64,000 bases of DNA from Kitasatospora sp. NBC_01287. Lineage in GTDB: Bacteria; Actinomycetota; Actinomycetes; Streptomycetales; Streptomycetaceae. The notes beneath the pieces were generated by a model. The model was not told the DNA's origin, made no database searches, and saw only the letters and a program-made list of their open reading frames with translations. Shown here in pieces: positions 33,245-42,265 of the stretch. The translations under genes were made by a program, and so were the position numbers. The DNA lies in the NCBI RefSeq assembly GCF_026340565.1, contig NZ_JAPEPB010000001.1, positions 2,890,501 through 2,954,500 of the forward strand, given 5' to 3'. Each line of letters starts with the position of its first letter. Within the stretch, counting starts at the first letter, position 1.

Positions 33245-33251
33245 TCAGCTC

Positions 33252-33926
33252 ATGGCAGCGGTCGGCGGGAACCCCGCACAGCAGGGCGGAACGAGCAAGG
33301 AGTCGGCATCGATCCCCGCGGCGGAGCCGCACGGCGACGCCTTCCGCAGCGCGGTCCAGGCGCTGGCGGCGCTGCGCCTGCGCCCCGAGGTGCGGCTCTC
33401 CGCGACGCCGGCCCCGCGCCGCCTGGCCCCGTTCAGTTGGGCGGTGACCGCCGAGGTGGAGCTGGACGGCGAGGAGCTCGCCGACGGCAGGTTCGTCCTG
33501 CTGCACGACCCCGCCGCGCCCGAGGCCTGGCAGGGGGAGTTCCGGGTGGTCACCATGACCCGGGCCGAGCTGGAGCCGGAGATCGCCGGCGACCCGCTGC
33601 TCACCGAGGTGGGCTGGGCCTGGCTGATGGACGCGCTGCAGACCCAGGGCGCCGGCTTCGCCGCGCCGGGCGGCACGGTGACCCGCTGCGCCTCGCAGTA
33701 CTTCGGCGCGCTGGCCGAGCGCCGGCCGTCCACCGAGATCGAGCTGCGGGCCTCCTGGACGCCCTCCGACGGGCGGTTCGAGCGGCACCTGACGGCCTGG
33801 GCGGACCTGCTCTGCGTCTGCGCGGGGCTGCCGCCGAGTTCTCCCGCGCCCCTGGCCGCGCCGGACGCGCCGTCACTCGGCGGAGTGGTCCCGATGCCGG
33901 CCAGGCGCCGGCCGCGCTCACACTGA
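33252..33926 (+). CDS. DUF3000 protein
   Basis: 224 aa, soluble. Typical DUF3000 segments are [48 protein letters not shown] and the conserved [32 protein letters not shown]. The family is restricted to actinobacteria and has no known function; its place next to hemE is conserved in Streptomyces as I recall. The ATG has no ribosome site but a well-placed -10, so translation is probably leaderless. Confidence 0.86.
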   Translation: MAAVGGNPAQQGGTSKESASIPAAEPHGDAFRSAVQALAALRLRPEVRLSATPAPRRLAPFSWAVTAEVELDGEELADGRFVLLHDPAAPEAWQGEFRVVTMTRAELEPEIAGDPLLTEVGWAWLMDALQTQGAGFAAPGGTVTRCASQYFGALAERRPSTEIELRASWTPSDGRFERHLTAWADLLCVCAGLPPSSPAPLAAPDAPSLGGVVPMPARRRPRSH

Positions 33927-34250
33927 AGGCTGACGCCGCGTCAACGCTCCCGCACCGCCTCCAGGCGGGTCGCCGGGCTGCTCACCAGGCATCACTGGCT
34001 GTGACCGGACGTCAACTGCCCGATGAGGGCTGACCATTTCATCCCGTTTGCGATCGATTCCTACCGTCCCGTGCGCATGTCGCACCATTCGGCCGAGTGA
34101 TTTGTCCGTATTCTGGCTCACTAGATCGTGATCATTCGCTAAAGCCGGGCACGGATGATGCCGAAGCAGTCTGTGACCCTTTCCACACGCGGAACACTCC
34201 GACTCCTTCGCCCATCGGGGTTCCGTCCGCCACTCCCCTCAGGAGGCACG
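33927..34250 (+). other. 324-bp gap upstream of the LuxR-type regulator
   Basis: No gene seen. The segment 34080-34140 is unusually AT-rich for this genome (for example around ACTAGATCGTGATCATTCGC), which points to a regulated promoter, but I could not set a -35/-10 pair with standard spacing. The last bases hold the ribosome site AGGAGG (34241-34246). Confidence 0.5.
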
Positions 34251-34967
34251 GTGTCGGTCCTGCTCGATCACCCCGCAAACGTGGTCGCCTACCGCCCGAC
34301 CAAGCCCACGGCGATGGTGGTGATCGCCGACCCCCGGGTCCGCAACACCGTCACCCGCCATCTGTGGGCGCTCGGCGTGCGCGACGTCATCGAGGTCTCC
34401 TCGATCGCGGAGGCCCGCCCCCGGGTCTCCACCCCGCGCGACATCTGCGTGGCCGACGTCCACCTGCCGGACGGCTCCGGCCTGACCATCCTGGCCGAGA
34501 CCCGCGCGGCGGGCTGGCCCAACGGCCTGGCGCTCTCCGCCGCCGACGACATCGGCGCGGTGCGCAGCGCGCTGGCCGGCGGCGTCAAGGGCTACGTGGT
34601 CACCGGCACCCGGACCAACATCGCGATGCCGGGGCGGCCCGGTCTGCCGCTGGGCGCGGGGGGCCTGGCCGGCCGGATGCGCCGGCCCGGGATGCCCGGC
34701 ACCCCCGGCCACCTGGGCGCTCCCGGCGCCCCCGGGGCTCCCGGCGCACCGGGGGCCGCGCCGGCCGCCTACCGCGAGCTGTCGGGCCGCGAGGTCGAGG
34801 TGCTGCGACTGGTCGCCGAGGGGCAGTCGAACAAGGCGATCGGCGTGGCCATGGGCCTCTCCGCGCTGACCGTGAAGAGCCACCTGGCCCGGATCGCCCG
34901 CAAGCTGGGCACCGGCGACCGGGCCGGCATGGTCGCCGTCGCGCTGCGGACCGGCATCATCCACTGA
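34251..34967 (+). CDS. LuxR/NarL-type response regulator with collagen-like linker
   Basis: 238 aa from the GTG at 34251 (AGGAGG upstream). Receiver domain about residues 20-120: phosphoacceptor Asp69 (VADVHLPDGSG), Ser96, Lys113 are present, but only one early acidic residue (Asp27) is seen where two are usual. Residues 147-170 are Gly-x-Pro-type triplets (GMPGTPGHLGAPGAPGAPGA), then a GerE/LuxR helix-turn-helix (175-238: LSGREVEVLRLVAEGQSNKA). No histidine kinase is adjacent, so it is an orphan. It corresponds, by neighbourhood, to S. coelicolor SCO6029 (from memory). DNA target unknown. Confidence 0.88.
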   Translation: MSVLLDHPANVVAYRPTKPTAMVVIADPRVRNTVTRHLWALGVRDVIEVSSIAEARPRVSTPRDICVADVHLPDGSGLTILAETRAAGWPNGLALSAADDIGAVRSALAGGVKGYVVTGTRTNIAMPGRPGLPLGAGGLAGRMRRPGMPGTPGHLGAPGAPGAPGAPGAAPAAYRELSGREVEVLRLVAEGQSNKAIGVAMGLSALTVKSHLARIARKLGTGDRAGMVAVALRTGIIH

Positions 34968-34977
34968 GGGGCCGCGC

Positions 34978-35010
34978 GGCGGTCCGGAGGAACGTTTCCT
35001 CCGGGCCGCC
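34978..35010 (+). terminator. terminator after the response-regulator gene
   Basis: 15-bp stem (34978-34992 with 34996-35010; one T-G wobble), 3-nt loop CGT, 11 nt after the stop. No T-run. Confidence 0.8.
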
Positions 35011-35068
35011 ACGCGCATCCGGGCAGCTCCGAGACCGCCGAGCAGGGTCCCGCCGACGGGGCTCGTCG

Positions 35069-35074
35069 TACCCT
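35069..35074 (+). promoter_or_regulatory. -10 element of a leaderless rnd promoter
   Basis: TACCCT ends 6 nt before the GTG at 35081; no ribosome site precedes that codon. Suggests a leaderless transcript starting at or near the GTG. Confidence 0.45.
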
Positions 35075-35080
35075 TGGTGA

Positions 35081-36325
35081 GTGACCGACGCCGCAGAAGC
35101 CATCGCCCTAGAGTCCGCCCCGGTGCCGCTGCTCGAACCGCGGGAGGGCCTGCCACCAGTGGTGGCGGACGAAACCGCGCTGGCGGCCGTGGTCGCGGCC
35201 TTCGCGGGCGGCACCGGTCCGGTCGCCGTCGACGCCGAACGGGCGTCCGGTTACCGCTACGGGCAGCGCGCCTACCTGATCCAGCTGCGCCGGGCCGGCG
35301 CGGGCACCGCGCTGATCGACCCGGTCGGCTGCCCCGATCTGAGCGCGCTGGGCGCGGCACTGGCCGACACCGAGTGGGTGGTGCACGCGGCGACCCAGGA
35401 CCTGCCCTGCCTGACCGAGGTCGGGATGCGCCCGCAGCGGCTCTTCGACACCGAACTCGCGGGCCGGATCGCCGGTTTCGCCCGGGTGGGCCTGGGCCCG
35501 ATGACCGAGAGCGTGCTCGGCTACACGCTGGCCAAGGAGCACTCGGCGGTCGACTGGTCCACCCGTCCGCTGCCCGAGCCCTGGCTCCGCTACGCGGCCC
35601 TGGACGTCGAGGTGCTGGTCGAGCTGCGCGACGCGCTCGAAGCGGAGCTGGAGGCCCAGGGCAAGCTCGACTGGGCGCTGGAGGAGTTCGCCTCGATCGC
35701 CGCCGCCCCCCGCCCGGCCCCCCGGGTCGACCCCTGGCGGCGCACCTCCGGTCTGCACAAGGTGCGCCGGCGCCGGCAGCTGGCGGCGGTGCGCGAGCTG
35801 TGGCAGGCCCGGGACAAGCAGGCGCAGGACCGGGACGTCTCGCCCGGCCGGGTGCTCTCCGACGCGGCGATCGTGACGGCCGCGCTCGCCATGCCGACCA
35901 CCGTGCAGACCATGCAGAACCTCCAGGGCTTCGGGCCCCGGGTGCACCGCCGCCAGTTGGAGCAGTGGCTGGCCGCGCTCGACCGGGCCCGGGCGATCCC
36001 GGAGGCGCAGCTGCCCCCGGCCGCCGCCCCGCACGAGGGCCCCCCGCCGCCGCGGGCCTGGGCCGAGAAGGACCCGGTGGCCGCCGCCCGGCTCGCCGGG
36101 GCCAGGGCGGCGGTGACCGAGCTGGCCGAGCGGCACCACCTGCCCGCCGAGAACCTGATCACGCCCGACCTGATCCGCCGGGTCTGCTGGGAGCCGCCGA
36201 CCGAGCCCACCGCACCCGCCATCGCCGGGGCGCTGCGGACGCTGGGCGCCCGGCGCTGGCAGGTCGAGCTGGTGGCACCCGTGGTGGCCGAGGCCTTCGA
36301 GGCCGCGGCGCGACCCGCCGACTGA
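35081..36325 (+). CDS. rnd: ribonuclease D (DEDDy exonuclease with HRDC domain)
   Basis: 3'-5' exoribonuclease acting in structured RNA and tRNA maturation. 414 aa. The exonuclease domain has all DEDDy residues: Asp51 and Glu53 (VAVDAERA), Asp107 (ATQDLPCL), Tyr171 and Asp175 (YAALDVEVL). An HRDC domain follows (about 225-305: RRRRQLAAVRELWQARDKQAQ), then a second C-terminal helical domain typical of actinobacterial RNase D. GTG start without ribosome site; a -10-like element just upstream supports leaderless translation. Confidence 0.9.
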   Translation: MTDAAEAIALESAPVPLLEPREGLPPVVADETALAAVVAAFAGGTGPVAVDAERASGYRYGQRAYLIQLRRAGAGTALIDPVGCPDLSALGAALADTEWVVHAATQDLPCLTEVGMRPQRLFDTELAGRIAGFARVGLGPMTESVLGYTLAKEHSAVDWSTRPLPEPWLRYAALDVEVLVELRDALEAELEAQGKLDWALEEFASIAAAPRPAPRVDPWRRTSGLHKVRRRRQLAAVRELWQARDKQAQDRDVSPGRVLSDAAIVTAALAMPTTVQTMQNLQGFGPRVHRRQLEQWLAALDRARAIPEAQLPPAAAPHEGPPPPRAWAEKDPVAAARLAGARAAVTELAERHHLPAENLITPDLIRRVCWEPPTEPTAPAIAGALRTLGARRWQVELVAPVVAEAFEAAARPAD

Positions 36326-36346
36326 GACCGGCCGGCTGAGACCGGC

Positions 36347-36414
36347 GGGCCGGGTCGCGTGCCGGGTGCGGCCCAGGCGTGGCGCGGGACACACCCGGCA
36401 CGCCGACCCGGCCC
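36347..36414 (+). terminator. terminator after rnd
   Basis: 22-bp stem with one bulged base (36347-36368 with 36392-36414), 23-nt loop, beginning 21 nt past the rnd stop. Confidence 0.8.
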
Positions 36415-36517
36415 TGGGCAAGTTGGTTACCGACCAGTAGCATGACGGTGAAGCAGCGCTGCTCGCCCGCGAGCGCGTCTCTGCGCACCATGTCAGTCCC
36501 CTGGGAGGAGAGCCCCC

Positions 36518-37762
36518 GTGCCTCGTACCGCGAGGGACGTCGTCTTCGTTGACGGCGTCCGCACCCCGTTCGGCAAGGCCGGCCCGAAGGGCATCTACCA
36601 CGAGACCCGCGCCGACGACATGGTCGTCAAGTGCATCCGGGAGCTCGTGCGCCGCAACCCGAACCTGCCCGTCGAGCGGATCGACGAGGTCGCCGTCGCG
36701 GCCACCACGCAGATCGGCGACCAGGGTCTGACCATCGGCCGCACCGCCGCGCTGCTGGCCGGTCTGCCGAAGTCGGTCCCCGGCTACGCCATCGACCGGA
36801 TGTGCGCCGGCGCGCTGACCGCCGTCACCACCACCGCGGGCGGCATCGCCTTCGGCGCCTACGACATCGTCGTGGCCGGCGGCGTCGAGCACATGGGCCG
36901 CCACCCGATGGGCGAGGGCGTCGACCCGAACCCGCGCTTCGTCTCCGAGAAGCTGGTCGACGAGTCGGCCCTCTTCATGGGCATGACGGCGGAGAACCTG
37001 CACGACCGGTTCCCGCACATCACCAAGGAGCGCTGCGACGCCTACGCGGTGCGCTCCCAGGAGAAGGCCGCCAAGGCGTACGCCAACGGCGACATCCAGC
37101 CCGACCTGGTGCCGATCGCGATCCGCAACACCAACCCCGAGGTCGGCGAGACCGGCTGGGGCCTGGCGACCACGGACGAGCCGATGCGCCCGGGCACCAC
37201 GATGGAGTCGCTGGCCGGCCTGAAGACCCCGTTCCGCCCGCACGGAAACATCACCGCGGGCAACTCGGCCGGTCTGAACGACGGCGCCACCGCCGCGCTG
37301 CTGGCCGCCGAGGACGTGGCCGAGGAGCTCGGCCTGCCGGTCAAGATGCGCCTGGTCGACTTCGCCTTCGCGGGCGTGGAGCCCGAGGTGATGGGCATCG
37401 GTCCGGTGCCGGCCACCGAGAAGGCCCTGGCCAAGGCCGGCCTGACGATCGAGGACATCGGCGCGTTCGAGGTCAACGAGGCCTTCGCCGTGCAGGTGCT
37501 CTCCTTCCTGGACCACTACGGCATCGCGGACGACGACGAGCGGGTCAACCCGTTCGGCGGCGCGATCGCCTTCGGCCACCCGCTGGCCTCCTCGGGCGTG
37601 CGCCTGATGAACCAGCTGGCCCGCCGCTTCGAGCAGCGCCCCGACGTGCGCTACGGCCTGACCACCATGTGCATCGGCTTCGGCATGGGCGCGACCGTCA
37701 TCTGGGAGAACCCCCATTGGAGCGAAGCGACAGAGTCGACCGAGTTCGAGGGTGGTAAGTGA
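36518..37762 (+). CDS. fadA: acetyl-CoA acyltransferase (thiolase, beta-oxidation)
   Basis: Thiolytic cleavage of 3-ketoacyl-CoA, last step of fatty-acid beta-oxidation. 414 aa. Nucleophile Cys96 (DRMCAGAL), the GHPLASSGVR histidine, NEAFAVQ, and the second active cysteine in TMCIGFGMG are intact. GTG start with GGGAGGAGAG upstream. It overlaps the fadB start by 4 bp (GTGA), so the two subunits are co-translated as the trifunctional complex. Confidence 0.94.
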   Translation: MPRTARDVVFVDGVRTPFGKAGPKGIYHETRADDMVVKCIRELVRRNPNLPVERIDEVAVAATTQIGDQGLTIGRTAALLAGLPKSVPGYAIDRMCAGALTAVTTTAGGIAFGAYDIVVAGGVEHMGRHPMGEGVDPNPRFVSEKLVDESALFMGMTAENLHDRFPHITKERCDAYAVRSQEKAAKAYANGDIQPDLVPIAIRNTNPEVGETGWGLATTDEPMRPGTTMESLAGLKTPFRPHGNITAGNSAGLNDGATAALLAAEDVAEELGLPVKMRLVDFAFAGVEPEVMGIGPVPATEKALAKAGLTIEDIGAFEVNEAFAVQVLSFLDHYGIADDDERVNPFGGAIAFGHPLASSGVRLMNQLARRFEQRPDVRYGLTTMCIGFGMGATVIWENPHWSEATESTEFEGGK

Positions 37763-39891
37763 CCATGAGCACCACTGAGCTCCTCAAGCGCGGCGCCGAG
37801 CTGTTCCCCGGCGAGGTCGTCACCACCGCGCACGTCCGCCACCTCGACCTGCCGCTGCAGGCCGGCAGGCTGGCGCTGATCACCCTGGACAACGGCTTCG
37901 ACCACACCAAGCCGACCACCTTCGGGCCCGGCTCGCTGCTCAAGCTCTCCGAGGCGCTGGACCAGGTCGAGGCCGAGGCGGCGGACGGCAAGATCATCGC
38001 CGTCGCGATCACCGGCAAGCCGTTCATCTTCGCCGTGGGCGCCGACCTCAAGGGCGTCGAGCTGCTCAAGGAGCACGGCGACGCGCTGGCCATCGGCAAG
38101 GGCGGCCACGAGGTCTTCAAGCGGATCGCCGCGCTGCCGGTGCCGACCTTCACCTTCTACAACGGCGCCGCGATGGGCGGCGGTGTGGAGATCGGCCTGC
38201 ACTGCACCTACCGCACCATCAGCTCCGGCACGCCGGCCTTCTCGCTGCCCGAGGTCTTCCTCGGTCTGGTGCCCGGCTGGGGCGGCTGCACCATCCTGCC
38301 GAACCTGGTGGGCCCGGCCAACGCGGTCAAGGTCATCATCGAGAACTCGATGAGCCAGAACAAGCAGCTCAAGGGCAAGGAGGTGTTCGAGCTCGGCATC
38401 GCGGACGCGATCTTCGAGCCCGCCGACTTCCTGGAGCAGTCGATCCTGTGGGCCGCCAAGGTCCTCAAGGGCGAGACCGTGGTCGAGCGCCCGGAGATCG
38501 ACCGCGGCGACAACTGGGACCAGTGCATCGCCTGGGGCCGCGCGGTCGCCGACGCCAAGGTGCACGGCGCCGCCCCGGCCGCCTACCGGGCGCTGGACAT
38601 CATGGCCGCCGCGAAGAACGGCGACCTGCAGGCCGGCTTCGACGCCGAGGACGCCGCGCTGGCCGACCTGATCATGGGCGGCGAGCTGCGCTCCGGCATC
38701 TACGCCTTCAACCTGGTGCAGCGCCGGGCCAAGCGCCCGTTCGGCGCGCCGGACAAGTCGCTGGCCCGCCCGGTCACCAAGGTCGGCGTGGTCGGCGCCG
38801 GCCTGATGGCCTCGCAGCTGGCGCTGCTCTTCGCGCGCCGCCTGGAGGTGCCGGTGGTGCTCACCGACATCGACCAGGCGCGGATCGACAAGGGCGTGGG
38901 CTACGTGCACGCCGAGGTCGACAAGCTGCTCGCCAAGGGCCGGATCGGCGGCGACAAGGCGAACAAGCTCAAGGGCCTGGTCTCCGGGCACCTGGACAAG
39001 GCGACCGCCTTCGGCGACGCGGACTTCGTGATCGAGGCCGTCTTCGAGGAGATGGGCGTCAAGCAGAACGTCTTCGCCGAGCTGGAGGCCGTGGTCTCGC
39101 CGACCACCATCCTGGCGACCAACACCTCCTCGCTCTCGGTCAGCGAGATGGCCTCCAAGCTCCAGCACCCGGAGCGCGTGGTCGGCTTCCACTTCTTCAA
39201 CCCGGTGGCGATCCTGCCACTGCTGGAGATCGTGCGGGCCGAGCAGACCGACGACGCCTCGCTGGCCACCGCCTTCGCGGTCGCCAAGAAGCTGAAGAAG
39301 ACGGCCGTGCTGGCCAAGGACGCCCCGGCGTTCGTGGTCAACCGGATCCTGACCCGCTTCATGGGCGAGATCCAGAACATCATCGACGAGGGCACCTCGT
39401 TCGAGACCGTCGAGGCGGCCGTGCGGCCGCTCGGCCTGCCGATGTCCCCGATCGCGCTGCTCGAACTGGTCGGCCCGGCCATCGCGCTGCACGTCTCGGA
39501 GACGCTGCACGGCGCCTTCCCGGAGCGGTTCACCGTCTCCGAGAACCTCGCCGAGGTGGTCAAGGCCGGCAAGCGCGGCTTCTACATCTGGCAGGACGGC
39601 CAGCAGGTCCTGGACCCCGAGGTGCTGGCACTGCTCTCCTTCGGCGCCGCCGCGCTCACCGAGGAGCAGGTCCGGGCCCGCGCCCTGGAGGCCGTCGCCC
39701 AGGAGATCGGCCTGATGCTGGACGAGGGCGTGGTCGGCGAGGCGCAGGACATCGACCTCTGCATGATCACCGGCGCCGGCTGGCCCTTCCACCTGGGCGG
39801 GATCACCCCGTACCTGGACCGCGAGGGCGTCTCCGAGCGGGTGAACGGCAAGAAGTTCCTGGCCCCCGGCCTGGCCAGCGTGCCGGTCTGA
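37759..39891 (+). CDS. fadB: 3-hydroxyacyl-CoA dehydrogenase / enoyl-CoA hydratase, alpha subunit
   Basis: Two-domain beta-oxidation protein of 710 aa. The enoyl-CoA hydratase part is N-terminal (GKPFIFAVGADLKGVE, then NGAAMGGGVEIGLHCTYR and LPEVFLGLVPGWGG, with the oxyanion glycines). The NAD-binding domain begins near residue 335 (VGVVGAGLMASQLALLF) followed by NTSSLSVSEMA and HFFNPV. Start is GTG (37759) or ATG (37765), both plausible. Makes the hydration and dehydrogenation steps for the FadA thiolase encoded just upstream. Confidence 0.94.
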   Translation: MTMSTTELLKRGAELFPGEVVTTAHVRHLDLPLQAGRLALITLDNGFDHTKPTTFGPGSLLKLSEALDQVEAEAADGKIIAVAITGKPFIFAVGADLKGVELLKEHGDALAIGKGGHEVFKRIAALPVPTFTFYNGAAMGGGVEIGLHCTYRTISSGTPAFSLPEVFLGLVPGWGGCTILPNLVGPANAVKVIIENSMSQNKQLKGKEVFELGIADAIFEPADFLEQSILWAAKVLKGETVVERPEIDRGDNWDQCIAWGRAVADAKVHGAAPAAYRALDIMAAAKNGDLQAGFDAEDAALADLIMGGELRSGIYAFNLVQRRAKRPFGAPDKSLARPVTKVGVVGAGLMASQLALLFARRLEVPVVLTDIDQARIDKGVGYVHAEVDKLLAKGRIGGDKANKLKGLVSGHLDKATAFGDADFVIEAVFEEMGVKQNVFAELEAVVSPTTILATNTSSLSVSEMASKLQHPERVVGFHFFNPVAILPLLEIVRAEQTDDASLATAFAVAKKLKKTAVLAKDAPAFVVNRILTRFMGEIQNIIDEGTSFETVEAAVRPLGLPMSPIALLELVGPAIALHVSETLHGAFPERFTVSENLAEVVKAGKRGFYIWQDGQQVLDPEVLALLSFGAAALTEEQVRARALEAVAQEIGLMLDEGVVGEAQDIDLCMITGAGWPFHLGGITPYLDREGVSERVNGKKFLAPGLASVPV

Positions 39892-39922
39892 GACCGCGCG
39901 CGCGACAGCCGCTGAACACCTG

Positions 39923-39958
39923 AAGGGCGGCCCACTCGGTAACGAGTGGGCCGCCCTT
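39923..39958 (+). terminator. intrinsic terminator of fadA-fadB
   Basis: 16-bp perfect stem (AAGGGCGGCCCACTCG at 39923-39938 with 39943-39958), loop GTAA, then TTTC. One of the clearest terminators in the window. Confidence 0.92.
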
Positions 39959-39980
39959 TCGGCTGCGCGAACCCCATCGC

Positions 39981-40010
39981 TATACATCAAATGAGGACAA
40001 AGCGCATAAT
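39981..40010 (+). promoter_or_regulatory. candidate promoter of the SPW-repeat gene
   Basis: TATACA (39981-39986) and CATAAT (40005-40010), 18 nt apart, in a short AT-rich patch 49 nt before the ATG at 40059. By eye only. Confidence 0.5.
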
Positions 40011-40058
40011 ACCGATAGGCCAAGCGGATGCACTTGCACACCGAAGGAGGCGAGTCGT

Positions 40059-40499
40059 ATGGCCGACGTCTCACATCGAACCGGTGACCTCTCGACGCAC
40101 CCGGACATCTCGGAGATGCGGACCCGGTACGCACGCGTGATGGACGGGCCCCGAGGAGTCGCGGTCGACGGGCTGGTCGTGCTCGCCGGGCTCTACCTGG
40201 CCATCTCGCCCTACGTGGTGCACTTCAGCGCCGCCAGCCACGAGCTGACGATCTGCAACCTGATCCTCGGGATCGGGATCGCCGCGCTCGGGCTCGGCCT
40301 CACCCTCGCGCCGGCCCGGATGTTCGGGCTGACCTGGGCGATGGCCGCGACCGGCGTCTTCCTGATCATCTCCCCCTGGGTGGTGACCGTGGGGCACACG
40401 GCGACCCGGGGCATGATCTGGAACCAGGTGATCGTCGGTGGCCTGACCTGCCTGCTCGCCTTCTCGGCGGCGGGCCTGGTGATGGGCCGCCGGCGCTGA
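40059..40499 (+). CDS. SPW-repeat membrane protein
   Basis: 146 aa. Four hydrophobic segments arranged as two similar halves, each with an S-P-W/Y motif at a membrane boundary (LYLAISPYVV near residue 46 and VFLIISPWVV near 101). The family is widespread in actinobacteria and function is unknown. ATG follows AAGGAGGCGAG. Has its own promoter candidate downstream of the fadB terminator. Confidence 0.88.
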   Translation: MADVSHRTGDLSTHPDISEMRTRYARVMDGPRGVAVDGLVVLAGLYLAISPYVVHFSAASHELTICNLILGIGIAALGLGLTLAPARMFGLTWAMAATGVFLIISPWVVTVGHTATRGMIWNQVIVGGLTCLLAFSAAGLVMGRRR

Positions 40500-40513
40500 G
40501 CGGCACCCCCGCA

Positions 40514-40541
40514 GCCGCCGACTCCCCCGGGAGCCGGCGGC
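40514..40541. terminator. bidirectional terminator between SPW and glycosyltransferase genes
   Basis: Stem GCCGCCG (40514-40520) with CGGCGGC (40535-40541), continued by CTCCC with GGGAG after one mismatch, 2-nt loop. Lies 14 nt after the SPW stop and 17 nt past the convergent glycosyltransferase stop. Confidence 0.75.
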
Positions 40542-40558
40542 TCACTTCTTGGGGCGGC

Positions 40559-42079
40559 TCACTTCTTGAGGCGGTAGACCATGGCGTCGCCGTAGGCGCC
40601 CACCACCTGGTAGTGGGTGTCCAGCAGGTTCTCGATCGCGGGCACCTGGGAGGGCTGGTACGGGGCGCTGCCGGAGTCGTCGACCACCACGGCGGGCAGG
40701 CCGTTGCTCAGCTCCTTGTCGAAGGTCTGCCAGGCGTCCGGCACGCTGTACTGCTCGCCGACGTCCGCGCCCCCCTTGCCGCCGCTGAAGTTGGTCAGGA
40801 AGCCGGCGGTCAGGTAGCGGGTGGCGGGCTTGCGGTCGGAGAGCCAGTAGAGCTCGGGGTGCATGCCCCAGACCAGCACGGTGTCCTTGGGCGTGCTGCG
40901 CTCGGCCACCGCGGTGGCCACCTGGTTGTTCTGGCTCATCTGCTCGCCCGGCCACGCCACCGCGAGCGACCAGAAGGCGGTGCAGGCGACCGCGCTGTAG
41001 ACCAGCACCGGTTTCCAGCGGACCGCCGAGACCGAGACCGCGCCGACCCCGAGCAGCACCAGCGGCGGCATCAGCTGCAGGTAGTAGTGGCCGAAGAAGT
41101 GGAAGCCGGTGGCCACCGCGACCACCGAGGAGAAGAGCCAGACCCACAGGTCGGCGGCCGACCCGTGCGACTCGCCGCGGGTGGGCAGCGCCCGCCCGGT
41201 GCGGTAGCGCATCCAGAGCCGGTGGCCGAGCGGGAAGAGGAAGCCCAGGCCCGCCGCCAGCAGGATCGCCGAGTTGCCCAGCGCCCGGCCGAGCATCTGC
41301 AGCCAGTCGCCGTTCAGCGAGGCGTAGTCGCCGCTGCCGGTGACCACCCAGAAGAGGAAGCCCTTGGGCTTGGTGAGGATCACCGCGACCAGGACTATCG
41401 GCAGCGCGGTGCCCAGGCCGAGCTTGGCGAGCGCGCTGCGCCAGGGCACCGAGCGCAGCCTGGCGTCCTGGAAGAGCATCCAGAGCACCGGCAGCAGGAC
41501 CGCGCCGCCGGTCTGCTTGGTGAGCGAGCAGAGCGCCACCGCGATCCCGGCGGCCAGCCAGCGCCGCCGCTCGGCGTAGCGGAAGGCGGCCACCATCGCG
41601 GGCAGCATGAAGACCTCGAAGGTCGCCGCCTGGGTGTCCTCGGGGGAGAGCCCGATGGAGAGCATCAGGTAGAGCACTCCGGCCGCGCCGCCCGCCCGGT
41701 TGCCCCAGCGGCCGCGCGCGATCGAGGCCAGCAGCACGGCGGTGACCACGTGCGCCACGATCGCCAGGGTGCGCAGCGGCCAGAGCGAGAGGGAGCCGAA
41801 GACCGAGAAGCAGGCCTCGTAGAGCCAGGGCAGCAGCGGCGGCTTGCGGTCCACCACGGTGTCGTAGAGCACGCCGCCGTCGGCGAGCATCCGGGCCTGG
41901 GTGGCCAGGTAGCCCTCGTCGGGGCTCCACACCGGCCGCAGGAAGGAGGGGATGTGGGTCAGCGTCGCGAGCACGGCCAGCACCGGGACCAGCCTGGTCC
42001 AGTACCCCGTGCGGATGCGCTCGGAGATCCGCGCGGCGAGCACGGCGGGGCGCGCGGGGGTCGAGGTCTCGGCAGGCAC
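40559..42079 (-). CDS. GT-C family membrane glycosyltransferase (GT39-like)
   Basis: 506 aa with about ten transmembrane segments. The first extracytoplasmic loop holds the catalytic-type acidic pair (SPDEGYLATQARMLADGG, near residue 52) followed by RKPPLLPWLYEACF, as in ArnT/PMT-like enzymes that use polyprenyl-phosphate sugars. Acceptor unknown. I chose GTG 42079 (GGTAGG nine bases upstream) over the TTG three codons earlier. The last 16 bases including the stop are duplicated in tandem just downstream, which has no effect on the protein. Confidence 0.82.
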   Translation of the reverse strand: MPAETSTPARPAVLAARISERIRTGYWTRLVPVLAVLATLTHIPSFLRPVWSPDEGYLATQARMLADGGVLYDTVVDRKPPLLPWLYEACFSVFGSLSLWPLRTLAIVAHVVTAVLLASIARGRWGNRAGGAAGVLYLMLSIGLSPEDTQAATFEVFMLPAMVAAFRYAERRRWLAAGIAVALCSLTKQTGGAVLLPVLWMLFQDARLRSVPWRSALAKLGLGTALPIVLVAVILTKPKGFLFWVVTGSGDYASLNGDWLQMLGRALGNSAILLAAGLGFLFPLGHRLWMRYRTGRALPTRGESHGSAADLWVWLFSSVVAVATGFHFFGHYYLQLMPPLVLLGVGAVSVSAVRWKPVLVYSAVACTAFWSLAVAWPGEQMSQNNQVATAVAERSTPKDTVLVWGMHPELYWLSDRKPATRYLTAGFLTNFSGGKGGADVGEQYSVPDAWQTFDKELSNGLPAVVVDDSGSAPYQPSQVPAIENLLDTHYQVVGAYGDAMVYRLKK

Positions 42080-42133
42080 GAGGGACAACCTACCGGGCGG
42101 GACCGGCGGAAGCGCTGCCGGTCCCGAATTCAG

Positions 42134-42148
42134 ATATGAATGTCATAT
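42134..42148. promoter_or_regulatory. AT-rich dyad upstream of the glycosyltransferase gene
   Basis: ATATGA-ATG-TCATAT, a perfect 6-bp inverted repeat around 3 bases in an AT-rich island within the gap between the two genes. May be an operator overlapping the promoter. Confidence 0.35.
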
Positions 42149-42241
42149 TGTCCCAAAGATCGCTGGGAGATCGCTGGACGAACGCTCGACGAGCGGTCCC
42201 GCGGCACTGCGCGGCACTCCTTCGCGATCCGGGCTGCTCGC

Positions 42242-42265
42242 CCCGGGGCCCGGCCGGGCCCCGGG
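42242..42265 (-). terminator. palindrome directly after dxs
   Basis: 24-bp perfect palindrome (CCCGGGGCCCGG at 42242-42253 and its complement at 42254-42265), touching the dxs stop codon. Likely forms a GC hairpin that ends transcription. Confidence 0.7.
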
